DNA from: Chryseobacterium viscerum
GTDB lineage: Bacteria > Bacteroidota > Bacteroidia > Flavobacteriales > Weeksellaceae
DNA: 64,000 nucleotides
Assembly: GCF_025949665.1 (NCBI RefSeq)
Contig: NZ_JAPDFT010000001.1
Span: 1,240,001 to 1,304,000 of the forward strand
Direction: 5' to 3'
Each line of letters starts with the position of its first letter. Positions within the stretch are counted from its first letter, which is position 1. The position numbers and the translations under genes were made by a program. Positions 44,425 through 52,448 of this stretch are shown here, piece after piece. The notes beneath the pieces are model-generated. The model ran no database searches and was not told the origin of the DNA. It saw nothing but the letters and a program-made list of their open reading frames with translations.

Positions 44425-44967
44425 TTGGCAGCCATCAACAAAAAACTGTTTTCACACCTGAACGTAGAGGATGGTGATCCTGTATGGGAGAAATTTGCTG
44501 AGGTTGAATTTTCAAAGAAAAACATATTTACTGACAACAAAGCCTATCTTGTAGAAGATGGGCTTGTCCGTAAATATTATATCAACAGCACATCCGATAT
44601 TGATACTGAAATCTGTTCAGAATTTTATTTTCCTGGTGATATTTTTACTGTGGAAGAAAAAAGTTCCGATGCCGTTTACGAGTCTATCAACAAAGGGTTG
44701 GCGTGGGAAATCACTCTGGATGAGGTGAAAAATCTGTTCGCTGTAAATCCGCACTGCCGTTTCGTGCAGAACTACTATCTGAGCAGAAAACTCAATGCAG
44801 CGATGAAAAGGGAAATGCTTTTACTGAAAAATACTCCGCAGGACCTCTATGAATACCTGCTGAAGAATAAACCTCATTACATTCAGAATATTCCTTTAAA
44901 ATACCTGGCCTCTTATATCGGGATTACGCCTATTTCTTTAAGCAGAATTAGAAAAAGAATTTTGTAA
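44425..44967 (+). CDS. Crp/Fnr-family transcriptional regulator
   Basis: 180 residues. Degenerate cyclic-nucleotide-binding-like N-terminal domain (VEDGLVRKYYIN, then EFYFPGDIFTVEE, in the place of the usual FxxGDxF block) and a C-terminal winged helix ending IQNIPLKYLASYIGITPISLSRIRKRI. The start is a TTG, since no ATG or GTG lies near the expected N terminus and an in-frame stop lies 12 bases earlier. It begins 16 bases after hutU and probably shares its transcript. Effector and targets unknown; control of the hut gene is possible. Confidence 0.75.
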   Translation: MAAINKKLFSHLNVEDGDPVWEKFAEVEFSKKNIFTDNKAYLVEDGLVRKYYINSTSDIDTEICSEFYFPGDIFTVEEKSSDAVYESINKGLAWEITLDEVKNLFAVNPHCRFVQNYYLSRKLNAAMKREMLLLKNTPQDLYEYLLKNKPHYIQNIPLKYLASYIGITPISLSRIRKRIL

Positions 44968-45343
44968 GAAGCTGGAAATTTGAAGATAATAAAAGAAGTT
45001 ATTAAGACTATATTATCTTGCTGAGTTTTTTTTAACGCAAAGCTTCAATTTTAAATCCACATTATTTTAAGTAAGCAAAGAATGAATCGATTTTCAATCG
45101 ATTTGATGAAGTGTGCTCTTACCATTAGCTTAGACAACGGCTTTGCCACCTTAGAATCTGCAGTTAATAAATAAAAACTTTGCGTTTATAAATCCTTACT
45201 ATTAATTCAAAGAAAAGACAATAGAACTGTAGAGAAATAATCACCTTCCATCCTCCAGCTCCCACCCTCAAAACGTTCTCATTAATTATCTTTTGTTTAT
45301 TGACTGGCCTTCCGTAACTCTCTTCCTTTGCTGAAAAAAGAAT
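44968..45343. other. Gene-free stretch downstream of the Crp/Fnr gene
   Basis: No gene seen. Dominated by the inverted copy of the ~80-bp dispersed repeat at 45031-45110, continuing into CTTTGCGTTTATAA-type filler. Confidence 0.45.
45031..45110 (-). repeat. Dispersed ~80-bp repeat, copy B (inverted)
   Basis: TTTAACGCAAAGCTTCAATT through ATTATTTTAAGTAAGCAAAG and AATCGATTTGATGAA; reverse-complement match of 37540-37620. Confidence 0.8.
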
Positions 45344-46105
45344 ATGGAAATACAAAAATTAAACTGGGCAGGTGTAAAACTTATTTCACATAACAAAACT
45401 ATCCTGGTAGACGCAGTAGAAGATTTCTCTTACTATAAACCCGTTTTAGGTGATGCCGTAGAGAATCTTATAGAGTTTTCGGATCGTGTACAGGCAGATT
45501 ACATTCTGTTTACGCATCTACATCTTGATCATTTTGATAAAGGAGTCATCAGGAAATGTTTAAAAAATGACGGAAAACTGATCGTCTATGAAGGACTGGA
45601 AGCTGTTGTGAAAAAAATAATAGATGATGTAGAAATCATTGTTCTGAATCTTAATGAAACTTTTACAGAAAACAATATCACCTTCAAACCGGTATTTGCC
45701 ATGGATGGAGTGGGAGAAATACAGTCTTCCTGGATTGTGGATGACGGAACTACCAAAATTTTTCATGGTGGAGATACCATCTGGCACAACCAGTTCTGGA
45801 AGCTTGGAAAAGAAAACCCAAACATAGATTATGCATTTTTACCCGTAAACGGAGTAGTGGTTAACTTTGAGATTATCGGCTTACAATACAGTCCCGTTCC
45901 CGCTTCCCTTAATCTGAAAGAGGCCTTTGCAGCAGCGCATCTTCTGCACGCCGGAAAGCTGGTACCCATTCATTACGGATTGTTTGCTCATGAGAAATGC
46001 TATATTCCTCAGGTTTTTGATGATCAGGATTTGAAAAACGTTTCGGAAGAAGTAGAACAGGAGTATATGGTTTTGAAGGATGGAGTGGTGTTGGTAGAAT
46101 CTTAA
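45344..46105 (+). CDS. MBL-fold metallo-hydrolase (UlaG-like)
   Basis: 253 residues, no signal peptide. The metallo-beta-lactamase fold is shown by LNWAGVKLIS (start strand typical of the L_lactamase/UlaG group), the metal motif THLHLDHFD (HxHxDH), IFHGGDTIWHNQ with the Asp ligand, and a late His in LVPIHYGLFAHE. Hydrolase substrate is unknown; relatives act on lactones or phosphodiesters. Stands alone, followed by a twin-hairpin repeat that may serve as its terminator. Confidence 0.82.
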   Translation: MEIQKLNWAGVKLISHNKTILVDAVEDFSYYKPVLGDAVENLIEFSDRVQADYILFTHLHLDHFDKGVIRKCLKNDGKLIVYEGLEAVVKKIIDDVEIIVLNLNETFTENNITFKPVFAMDGVGEIQSSWIVDDGTTKIFHGGDTIWHNQFWKLGKENPNIDYAFLPVNGVVVNFEIIGLQYSPVPASLNLKEAFAAAHLLHAGKLVPIHYGLFAHEKCYIPQVFDDQDLKNVSEEVEQEYMVLKDGVVLVES

Positions 46106-46109
46106 CATC

Positions 46110-46205
46110 AATAGGAACGGGCTTTAGCCCGTTTTCTTTTGTGTGTAATATGATTGGCTTTAGCCAAAACTTAATTTTAAATTTTGGCTAAAGCCCAATG
46201 CTATT
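46110..46205. repeat. Twin-hairpin repeat, copy 4 (extended)
   Basis: AACGGGCTTTAGCCCGTT, then TTGGCTTTAGCCAA, and a further inverted TTTTGGCTAAAGCCCAAT, so this copy is a copy plus an inverted half copy. It begins 4 bases after the MBL stop codon. Confidence 0.85.
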
Positions 46206-46511
46206 AATGATCTTTCTTCATTTATTAAAAACGAACTTCAATTGTTATTTCATAGAATGTAAACTTCACTTGAAAATTCTAGATTCCACGCTCCACTTCG
46301 TTTCGCTCTGAATGACAAACATTGCGTATATTTAATTCACACAATCAGCGTAAAATTCTTCACTCTTTTTGTCATTCCACAGGAATCTCAATAGAGATAA
46401 AAAGTCTGAAATACTTTGTCATTTTTCAGCAAAATTTAAAATATTAGAAAATTTCACAACTCTTTCCAACCTTTTCTGCCATTAGCTCATCTTTATAATA
46501 AAAAGCTTACT
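46206..46511. other. Gene-free stretch with TCATTCCG-type repeat
   Basis: No gene seen. Contains CTAGATTCCACGC with CTGAATGACA, and TGTCATTCCACAGGAATCTC, both of the hairpin family described at 24096. The upstream region of the next gene shows no clear promoter. Confidence 0.45.
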
Positions 46512-47117
46512 ATGAAAATTACGATACCAAAACCTTGTCATGAAAACTGGAATGCGATGTCACCAGATGAAAAAGGGAGGTTCTGTTCTGTTTGTTCCAA
46601 AACAGTTAGAGATTTTAGAAGAGCTGATGATGATGAAATTATAGATGTTTTTTCGAGGACTTCGGAAGAGATCTGTGGAAATTTTAATCCATCACAGCTC
46701 AACAGAGATTTAAATTATTCCTATATCAATTCTTTGTTGATGAAATTTGCGGTTGGTGTCATGCTGACAACGGGAGGAATTGTAAGTGTGAATGCACAGG
46801 AATGCGCGACTAAAAGTAATGTCATCAATCTACAGAATGGAATGCCAATGGGAAAGGTAATCAGTTCTCCTCCGGTGCTTCAAAATGCAGATCATTTCCA
46901 AACACTTAGAATTGGAGGAGCTCCTTCAAGTGGAGCTGCATATAAACCGCTGTATGTAGTAAACGGAAAAATATGTGAGTATGAGAAAGTAAAAGAGCTG
47001 GATCCAAATCTCATAAAAACTATGAATATTCTCAAGGGAGCTTCTGCTTCTGTAAAATATGGTGAAAAAGCCAAAGACGGAGTAGTAGTGATTACTACTA
47101 AAAAGAAAAGAAGATAA
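46512..47117 (+). CDS. Orphan TonB-plug-like protein with N-terminal Cys motif
   Basis: 201 residues. The N terminus (PCHENWNAMSPDEKGRFCSVCSK) has three Cys and a His arranged like a small metal-binding knuckle. A hydrophobic segment at about 76-97 (LLMKFAVGVMLTTGGIVSVNAQ) follows, and the C-terminal 60 residues match the plug end of SusC/RagA-type TonB-dependent receptors (YVVNGKICEYEKVKELDPN, then LKGASASVKYGEKAKDGVVV ending ITTKKK). No beta-barrel follows, and nothing suggests a frameshift, because a strong terminator comes right after the stop. Function unknown; a membrane-anchored partner for another receptor is one possibility. Confidence 0.7.
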   Translation: MKITIPKPCHENWNAMSPDEKGRFCSVCSKTVRDFRRADDDEIIDVFSRTSEEICGNFNPSQLNRDLNYSYINSLLMKFAVGVMLTTGGIVSVNAQECATKSNVINLQNGMPMGKVISSPPVLQNADHFQTLRIGGAPSSGAAYKPLYVVNGKICEYEKVKELDPNLIKTMNILKGASASVKYGEKAKDGVVVITTKKKRR

Positions 47118-47120
47118 GGA

Positions 47121-47159
47121 AATAAAGCTCCGGCGATCGAAGATCGCCGGAGCTTTATT
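47121..47159. terminator. Bidirectional terminator between convergent genes
   Basis: 18-bp perfect stem AATAAAGCTCCGGCGATC with its complement around GAA; serves the plug protein gene and tpx. Confidence 0.9.
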
Positions 47160-47172
47160 AAAATAATATATA

Positions 47173-47742
47173 TTATTTTACAGCTGCAATAGCCGCTTCA
47201 TAATTCGGTTCGTGAGAAATATCTGCAACCTGCTCTTCATAGATGATCTTTCCGGAAGGATCTATTACCACAACCGCTCTGCTCAGAAGACCTTTCATGG
47301 CAGAATCTATCAGTTCCACGCCATAGTTCCATCCAAAATCTGAACGGAAATCCGAAAGCATTACTACATTTTTAATTCCTTCGGCACCACAGAATCTTTT
47401 CTGTGCAAACGGAAGATCTTTGGAAATACACAGCACTACTGTATTAGGAAGATTTCCTGCCTCTTCGTTGAAATGGTGTACAGAAGCCGAACAAACACCA
47501 GTGTCTACACTAGGAAAGATATTTAAGATCACATTCTTCCCTTTGTAGGAATCCAACGTCTGATCATTCATATTCACATCTGTAAGGGTAAATTTAGGAG
47601 CTGGTTTGTTCAGAGCCGGCAATTTTGCATAGGTATGTACTTCTTTTCCTCCCATTAAAACGGTATTGATTGCTTTAGATTTTTGTGCAAAGCCCACTGC
47701 AGAGAAGAATAATAGTGTACTGAAAACTAATTTTGAAAACAT
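47173..47742 (-). CDS. tpx: Thiol peroxidase with signal peptide
   Basis: 189 residues. The atypical 2-Cys peroxiredoxin Tpx is recognised by FPSVDTGVCSASVHHFN (peroxidatic Cys in the T-x-x-C context), VLCISKDLPFAQKRFCGAEG (resolving Cys) and VVVIDPSGKIIYEE. It differs from the usual ~165-residue cytoplasmic enzyme by an N-terminal Sec signal (MFSKLVFSTLLFFSAVGFAQ), so it should detoxify hydroperoxides in the periplasm. How it is re-reduced there is not evident from the neighbours. Confidence 0.92.
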   Translation of the reverse strand: MFSKLVFSTLLFFSAVGFAQKSKAINTVLMGGKEVHTYAKLPALNKPAPKFTLTDVNMNDQTLDSYKGKNVILNIFPSVDTGVCSASVHHFNEEAGNLPNTVVLCISKDLPFAQKRFCGAEGIKNVVMLSDFRSDFGWNYGVELIDSAMKGLLSRAVVVIDPSGKIIYEEQVADISHEPNYEAAIAAVK

Positions 47743-47913
47743 GAAATTTATTTTTAGGCTAAATTATTCTTTTTTCAGGAGCTGAGATTAATTTTAATTC
47801 AAATAGATTAAATCTATGAGCAGATTGTTTTTTTCAAAACATTTTACTTTTACCTTTATATAACAAAACCTCCTTAGAAGGAGAATCCTATCACATAAAA
47901 AATAGAAAGATTT

Positions 47914-49542
47914 ATGAGTTCAGAAAATACAGCATCATTCCATCACATTTTTAAGGGTGAAAATGAAATCCCGGAAGAATATAAAGTTCCGGTCATTCAT
48001 CAGAGAACTTATCTTTTGAATGGCGAACTGGTAGAGTGGAACGGAGATGTCACCGAAATCTATTCCCCGGTGTGTATTCCTACAGAAAACGGATTAGAAA
48101 GAAAACTTTTGGGAAGTATTCCTAACATTGGCCCAAATGAGGCTATGGAAGTTCTTGAAGCCTGTGTAAAAGCTTATGATAACGGATTGGGCGAATGGCC
48201 TACAATGTCTGTAGAAGGACGCATTAAATGTATGCAGAAATTTGTATACCTGATGATCAAGCAAAGAGATCTTATCATTAGGTTACTGATGTGGGAAATC
48301 GGGAAAACGCTGGCTGATTCTACCAAAGAATTTGACCGTACTGTAGATTATATCAATCAGACCATTGATGCACTGAAAGATCTGGACAGAGAATCTTCCC
48401 GCTTTCAACAGGCAGAAGGAACCATTGCGCAGATCAGAAGAGCACCGCTTGGGGTGGTTTTAAGTATGGGACCATTCAATTATCCTCTGAACGAAATTTT
48501 TACCACCCTGATTCCCGCTTTGATTATGGGAAATACGATTCTGTTTAAACTGCCGAAACATGGGGTGTTGGCTCACTATCCATTATTAGAAGCTTTCAAA
48601 GAAGCATTCCCGAAAGGAACGGTGAATACTTTATATGGAAAAGGATCAGAAATTATCACCCCAATCATGGAAAGCGGAAAAGTGAATGTTCTTGCCTTCA
48701 TTGGCTCCAGCAAGGTGGCTAACGGACTGAAAAAACTACACCCGAAAGTAAACCGCTTAAGGGCAATTCTTAGCTTAGATGCGAAAAATGCAGCTATTGT
48801 TACCAAAAATGCAAATCTGGATGTAGCGGTGAGCGAATGTATTTTAGGGGCGCTTTCCTTCAACGGACAGCGATGCACAGCATTGAAACTGATATTTGTT
48901 CAGAAAGAAATAGCTGAAGAATTTACAAAAAAATTGAGTGAAGCGGTTTCTGCTCTGAAACCGGGACTTCCATGGGAGAAAGATGTAAAAGTAACTCCGC
49001 TTCCGGAAGCCAACAAACCTCCTTACTTGAAAGAATGTATTGATGATGCTTTGCAGAAAGGAGCAGCCGTTTTGAACAAAGACGGAGGCTATACGGATGA
49101 ATCTTTTGTTTTTCCGGCGGTAGTTTATCCTGTAAACAGTGATATGAAACTTTATCATGAGGAACAGTTTGGTCCGGTAATTCCTGTTGTTCCATTTGAA
49201 GACATAGAAGAACCTATAGAGTATCAGGTGAATGCTTCACACGGGATGCAGGTAAGTATTTTCAGTGAAGATCCGCAGGAAGTAGCAAAGCTGATCGACC
49301 CATTCGTGAATCTTGTAAGCCGTGTTAATATCAACTGCCAGGCACAAAGAGGGCCGGATGTTTTCCCTTTTACCGGAAGAAAAGACAGTGCAGAAGGAAC
49401 GCTTTCTGTTTTTGATGCACTCCGTTCATTCTCAATCCGGTCATTGGTAGCCGCAAAACTTACAGAGTCCAATAAAGAATTACTCAATACTATTGTCAGA
49501 GAACACGATTCCAATTTTTTAAGCACAGATTATATTTTCTGA
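47914..49542 (+). CDS. gapN: GapN-type aldehyde dehydrogenase (NADP-dependent glyceraldehyde-3-phosphate dehydrogenase)
   Basis: 542 residues of the ALDH superfamily, closest in appearance to non-phosphorylating NADP-dependent GAPDH, which oxidises glyceraldehyde 3-phosphate to 3-phosphoglycerate and yields NADPH. Motifs: GVVLSMGPFNYPLNE, NTILFKLPKHG, AFIGSSKVA, catalytic Cys321 in FNGQRCTALK, and EEQFGPVIPVVPF. The position 34 residues before the Cys, normally the general-base Glu of the ELGG motif, is Ser287 here (LSLDAKN). The N terminus extends about 40 residues beyond typical ALDHs. Monocistronic with a strong terminator. The GapN name rests on general likeness, not on proven substrate. 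Confidence 0.8.
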   Translation: MSSENTASFHHIFKGENEIPEEYKVPVIHQRTYLLNGELVEWNGDVTEIYSPVCIPTENGLERKLLGSIPNIGPNEAMEVLEACVKAYDNGLGEWPTMSVEGRIKCMQKFVYLMIKQRDLIIRLLMWEIGKTLADSTKEFDRTVDYINQTIDALKDLDRESSRFQQAEGTIAQIRRAPLGVVLSMGPFNYPLNEIFTTLIPALIMGNTILFKLPKHGVLAHYPLLEAFKEAFPKGTVNTLYGKGSEIITPIMESGKVNVLAFIGSSKVANGLKKLHPKVNRLRAILSLDAKNAAIVTKNANLDVAVSECILGALSFNGQRCTALKLIFVQKEIAEEFTKKLSEAVSALKPGLPWEKDVKVTPLPEANKPPYLKECIDDALQKGAAVLNKDGGYTDESFVFPAVVYPVNSDMKLYHEEQFGPVIPVVPFEDIEEPIEYQVNASHGMQVSIFSEDPQEVAKLIDPFVNLVSRVNINCQAQRGPDVFPFTGRKDSAEGTLSVFDALRSFSIRSLVAAKLTESNKELLNTIVREHDSNFLSTDYIF

Positions 49543-49564
49543 TCATTTTGTATTTAACATAAAT

Positions 49565-49606
49565 AAAAATCCTCAATAAATCTCTTTGTTTATTGAGGAT
49601 TTTTTT
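49565..49606 (+). terminator. Terminator of gapN
   Basis: AAATCCTCAATAAA, eight-base loop, TTTATTGAGGATTT and a T-run. Confidence 0.85.
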
Positions 49607-49688
49607 AACTTAATGCCGGGAATTAGAGTTTTGTGTTATAATAAGATGATGTTTTTGGAAATATCATCTAAGGATCAGTGTGTAAATC

Positions 49689-50198
49689 ATGTCTTCACCG
49701 GAAAAAGAGTTTTTAGAGAAAATAGAAAAGCACAAAGGTGTTGTTTTCAAGATCTCTAAAATGTATATGGATAATAAGGACGATCAGAATGATCTCTATC
49801 AGGAGATCATCTACCAGGCCTGGAAATCATACGGTGATTTTCAAAGGAGGAGTGATTTCTCCACATGGCTGTACAGAACTGCGCTAAACACAGCAATTGT
49901 TTTCCTGCGAAGTGAAAAAAAACGTAGTTTTATACAGAATCAGAATGTAGATGGGCTGAGTGCCCGCCAGGAACCTTATAATGATACGGATGATGTAAAT
50001 ATGAAGCTGATGTATGAAGCAATTCACCAGCTGAGTCCTATTGATAAAGCTCTTATATTTTTCTTTTTGGAAGGGTTTTCGGGAAAAGAAATTGCCATTC
50101 AGCTGGGAATTACTGAAGTCAATACAAGGGTAAAGCTGAAAAGGGCAAAAGAAAAGCTGAAAGAGATCATTACCAAACAAAGAGCAGGTTCTTATTAA
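49689..50198 (+). CDS. ECF-type sigma-70 family factor (first of a tandem pair)
   Basis: 169 residues. Region 2 shows KDDQNDLYQEIIYQAWKSY, then STWLYRTALNTAIVFLRSEK. Region 4 at about 105-160 shows LSPIDKALIFFFLEGFSGKE and IAIQLGITEVNTRVKLKRAK. It should direct RNA polymerase to a small regulon. A closely similar sigma gene lies 1.1 kb downstream; each is followed by a membrane protein gene, here 8 bases away, which is the expected place for an anti-sigma factor. Confidence 0.92.
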   Translation: MSSPEKEFLEKIEKHKGVVFKISKMYMDNKDDQNDLYQEIIYQAWKSYGDFQRRSDFSTWLYRTALNTAIVFLRSEKKRSFIQNQNVDGLSARQEPYNDTDDVNMKLMYEAIHQLSPIDKALIFFFLEGFSGKEIAIQLGITEVNTRVKLKRAKEKLKEIITKQRAGSY

Positions 50199-50206
50199 AA
50201 GATAAA

Positions 50207-51025
50207 ATGATGGAGTTAGAAAACTTTAAAGAACTTTGGAATAAAGATACAGGACAGGAATCTCCTGAAATTTCTCTTGAAAAACAGAAGGAAATACATT
50301 CCCCGTTGCAAATGCTGAAAGTGAATATGGAAACTGAGTTTTGGCTGATGATTGTAACGCTGCCTTTACTTTTGACCAATTTCCCGTTTGCTTCTGCCGA
50401 TTCTAATATTAAAATTATATCCGCATTTGTCACAATCCTGACCATTGTTATTATCGTCTATTTTTATTCACGTTTTCTGAAATTGTATAAGCTGCTTCAA
50501 AAGAATAGTATCAATACAAATTATGATTTGTTTAATCTTAAAAGCCAGCTGCTCATATCAAAAGAAATCTATATAGCTTATTATGTTTCCTATATCCCTC
50601 TTGGGTTTCTTCTCTCTCTGATCAGAATTAATTTCCATTTTGAGATGGAATATAACCTGGCCATCTTCGGGATCAGCCTTCTGATTACCCTGCTCTTGAT
50701 TGCTTTTATCATAAAATACTGGATCTATTATATGTACGGAAGGTATATTGATGATGTAGTACGTTTGGTAGATGAACTTAACGAGATTGAAATAAGCCCC
50801 AGACCCGAAAAGAAAAAAACATGGTTTGAGCGTTCACAGAAATTTTTCATGAATAAAATGGGCATCAAAGGAAATATTCTGAATACCGTTATATGGTTTG
50901 TTTCAATGTATATTTTTATCATTTTATTTTTGACACTCGTTTTTTTGATTGTCATCATAGCCGGTGCCAAGCTGAACCTTCTTGATATAGGATCCTTACA
51001 AAGAGCCTTAAATAAACTGAACTAG
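50207..51025 (+). CDS. Membrane protein, putative anti-sigma factor (first of a tandem pair)
   Basis: 272 residues. A cytoplasmic N-terminal segment (ELENFKELWNKDTGQESPEI) is followed by about four membrane helices between residues 45 and 185, a charged loop (EISPRPEKKKTWFERSQKFF), and one more C-terminal membrane segment (about 228-255). The N-terminal ~190 residues are homologous to the membrane protein after the second sigma gene; the C-terminal ~75 residues are extra. The anti-sigma role is inferred from order and co-transcription; no zinc-binding anti-sigma motif is present. Confidence 0.7.
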   Translation: MMELENFKELWNKDTGQESPEISLEKQKEIHSPLQMLKVNMETEFWLMIVTLPLLLTNFPFASADSNIKIISAFVTILTIVIIVYFYSRFLKLYKLLQKNSINTNYDLFNLKSQLLISKEIYIAYYVSYIPLGFLLSLIRINFHFEMEYNLAIFGISLLITLLLIAFIIKYWIYYMYGRYIDDVVRLVDELNEIEISPRPEKKKTWFERSQKFFMNKMGIKGNILNTVIWFVSMYIFIILFLTLVFLIVIIAGAKLNLLDIGSLQRALNKLN

Positions 51026-51047
51026 AAGTTTAATTTAAATACAGAAG

Positions 51048-51078
51048 AACCTGACAGATAACCTGTCAGGTTTTTTTT
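51048..51078 (+). terminator. Terminator of the first sigma-factor operon
   Basis: AACCTGACAG, loop ATAAC, CTGTCAGGTT and a T-run. Confidence 0.85.
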
Positions 51079-51195
51079 ATTAAGAAATGTAACATTTCTT
51101 GTTTTATTCTACTAACTGTGAAAAAATATTAAATAATTGATTTATAATACAATACTATTCTCAAAATAGTAAACCTATAAAAACACACAATGAGA

Positions 51196-51230
51196 GCCTG
51201 GCAGTATTTTTCTGTCGGGTTTTTTTATTT
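51196..51230 (+). terminator. Second, weaker terminator-like hairpin
   Basis: CCTGGCAG, loop, CTGTCGGG with two G-T pairs, then a seven-T run. It resembles a decayed copy of the hairpin at 51048 and lies just upstream of the second sigma-factor promoter. Confidence 0.5.
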
Positions 51231-51244
51231 CTTTTGTAAAATAC

Positions 51245-51277
51245 TGTAACAATTTTTTTAAATGAAAACTAACTCTA
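51245..51277 (+). promoter_or_regulatory. Possible ECF-type promoter of the second sigma-factor gene
   Basis: TGTAAC (51245-51250) and a CTCTA block (51273-51277) resemble the TGTAAC/CGTCTA pattern often seen before Bacteroidota ECF genes, suggesting autoregulation. A further TGTAAC occurs at 51087. Confidence 0.35.
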
Positions 51278-51291
51278 CAGAGTAACAAATC

Positions 51292-51801
51292 ATGATCTCA
51301 TTAGAACAAGAGTTTATAAGTCAAATTGAACAGCATAAAGGAATCCTATTTAAGATTTCTAAAATGTACATGACTGAAAAAGATGACCGGGATGATCTTT
51401 TTCAGGAGATTACCTATCAGCTCTGGAAAGCATTTCCTGGTTTCAGAGGTGAAAGCGAATTTTCAACATGGCTATACAGAATTGCTTTGAACACGGCCAT
51501 TATTTTCCTTAAATCAGAAAAAAGAAGAAGCTTTATTGCCCGTGAAGATTTTTCCAATCATATCATTGTGCAGGAAGACTATGATTATCACAAAGAAGAA
51601 CGCCTGGCTGAAATGTATAAGGCTATTCATCAGCTCAATCCCATTGATAAAGCCTTTATATTTTACTATCTGGAAGATTTTTCCGGAAAGCAAATTGCAG
51701 AACAGATGGGAATTTCTGAAGGAAATGCAAGGGTGAAAATGAACCGCGCAAAAAATAAACTTAAAGATATCTTAAGCCAAATAAAAACCAACAAACATTA
51801 A
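51292..51801 (+). CDS. ECF-type sigma-70 family factor (second of a tandem pair)
   Basis: 169 residues, the same length as and clearly paralogous to the first sigma factor (for example FKISKMYMTEKDDRDDLFQE and STWLYRIALNTAIIFLKSEK, roughly 60 percent identical by eye). Region 4: LNPIDKAFIFYYLEDFSGKQ, then QMGISEGNARVKMNRAK. Followed after 13 bases by a paralogue of the first operon's membrane protein. Probably produced by tandem duplication followed by divergence of the signal input. Confidence 0.92.
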   Translation: MISLEQEFISQIEQHKGILFKISKMYMTEKDDRDDLFQEITYQLWKAFPGFRGESEFSTWLYRIALNTAIIFLKSEKRRSFIAREDFSNHIIVQEDYDYHKEERLAEMYKAIHQLNPIDKAFIFYYLEDFSGKQIAEQMGISEGNARVKMNRAKNKLKDILSQIKTNKH

Positions 51802-51814
51802 AATCAGTAATCCA

Positions 51815-52405
51815 ATGAATATCGATGAATTGAAAAATACCTGGAATGAAGATATTATGGAGGAAACTCCGGAAATAAGTATAGAGCAAAGAAATAAACT
51901 GAATCTTCCCCTTGAAAAAATACGTAAAAACATGCGTGTGGAATTTTGGTGGGTGATAGGAATTTTTGTTTTTGCATTTTTGGTTTGCTCAGTCTGCAGG
52001 CCATTTAAATTGCAATTGTATATAACGGTTTTAATTGCCTCCATGCTTATTGTTACCGTTTTCTTCTTCAGTAAATTCTTTAAACTCTATAACGAAATCA
52101 GTAATACTGCACCTAAGACCTACGATTCTCTGAAAGATCTGGTGATGCAGCTGAATCTGAATAAACAGTATTATCTTTCATATTACATCAGTTTTGCTCC
52201 CTTTCTGGTATGTGAAATATTGATTGTCCTGGAATTTATCCCATGGCCAAAGCCTTTGAGTGAACTAAAAATTGCAGTGATCTTAATCGGTTCTGTAATT
52301 GGAGGATTGTTTTTACTCTACCTGGCAGGGAAATTCTGGTTTCATCGTTATTACGGAAGATACGTGCAGCATATTGAAAATCTTTTGGAAGAGTTGAAAA
52401 GATAG
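51815..52405 (+). CDS. Membrane protein, putative anti-sigma factor (second of a tandem pair)
   Basis: 196 residues. N terminus MNIDELKNTWNEDIMEETPE aligns with the first paralogue, as do VEFW, FFSKFFKLYN, QYYLSYYISFAPF and YYGRYVQHIENLLEELKR. About four transmembrane helices, with no C-terminal extension. Predicted partner of the sigma factor immediately upstream, by position. Ends at a bidirectional terminator. Confidence 0.7.
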   Translation: MNIDELKNTWNEDIMEETPEISIEQRNKLNLPLEKIRKNMRVEFWWVIGIFVFAFLVCSVCRPFKLQLYITVLIASMLIVTVFFFSKFFKLYNEISNTAPKTYDSLKDLVMQLNLNKQYYLSYYISFAPFLVCEILIVLEFIPWPKPLSELKIAVILIGSVIGGLFLLYLAGKFWFHRYYGRYVQHIENLLEELKR

Positions 52406-52407
52406 AT

Positions 52408-52442
52408 AAGATTTTGGCGGGCCGAAAGCCCGCCAAAATCTT
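52408..52442. terminator. Bidirectional terminator
   Basis: 15-bp stem AAGATTTTGGCGGGC and its complement, loop CGAAA, between the convergent sigma operon and S41 peptidase gene. Confidence 0.9.
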
Positions 52443-52448
52443 TATAAA

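Noticed and set aside
47869..47883. CTCCTTAGAAGGAG palindrome as a regulatory hairpin before gapN
   Set aside because: A 14-bp palindrome without a real loop is common by chance and no alternative structure was found.
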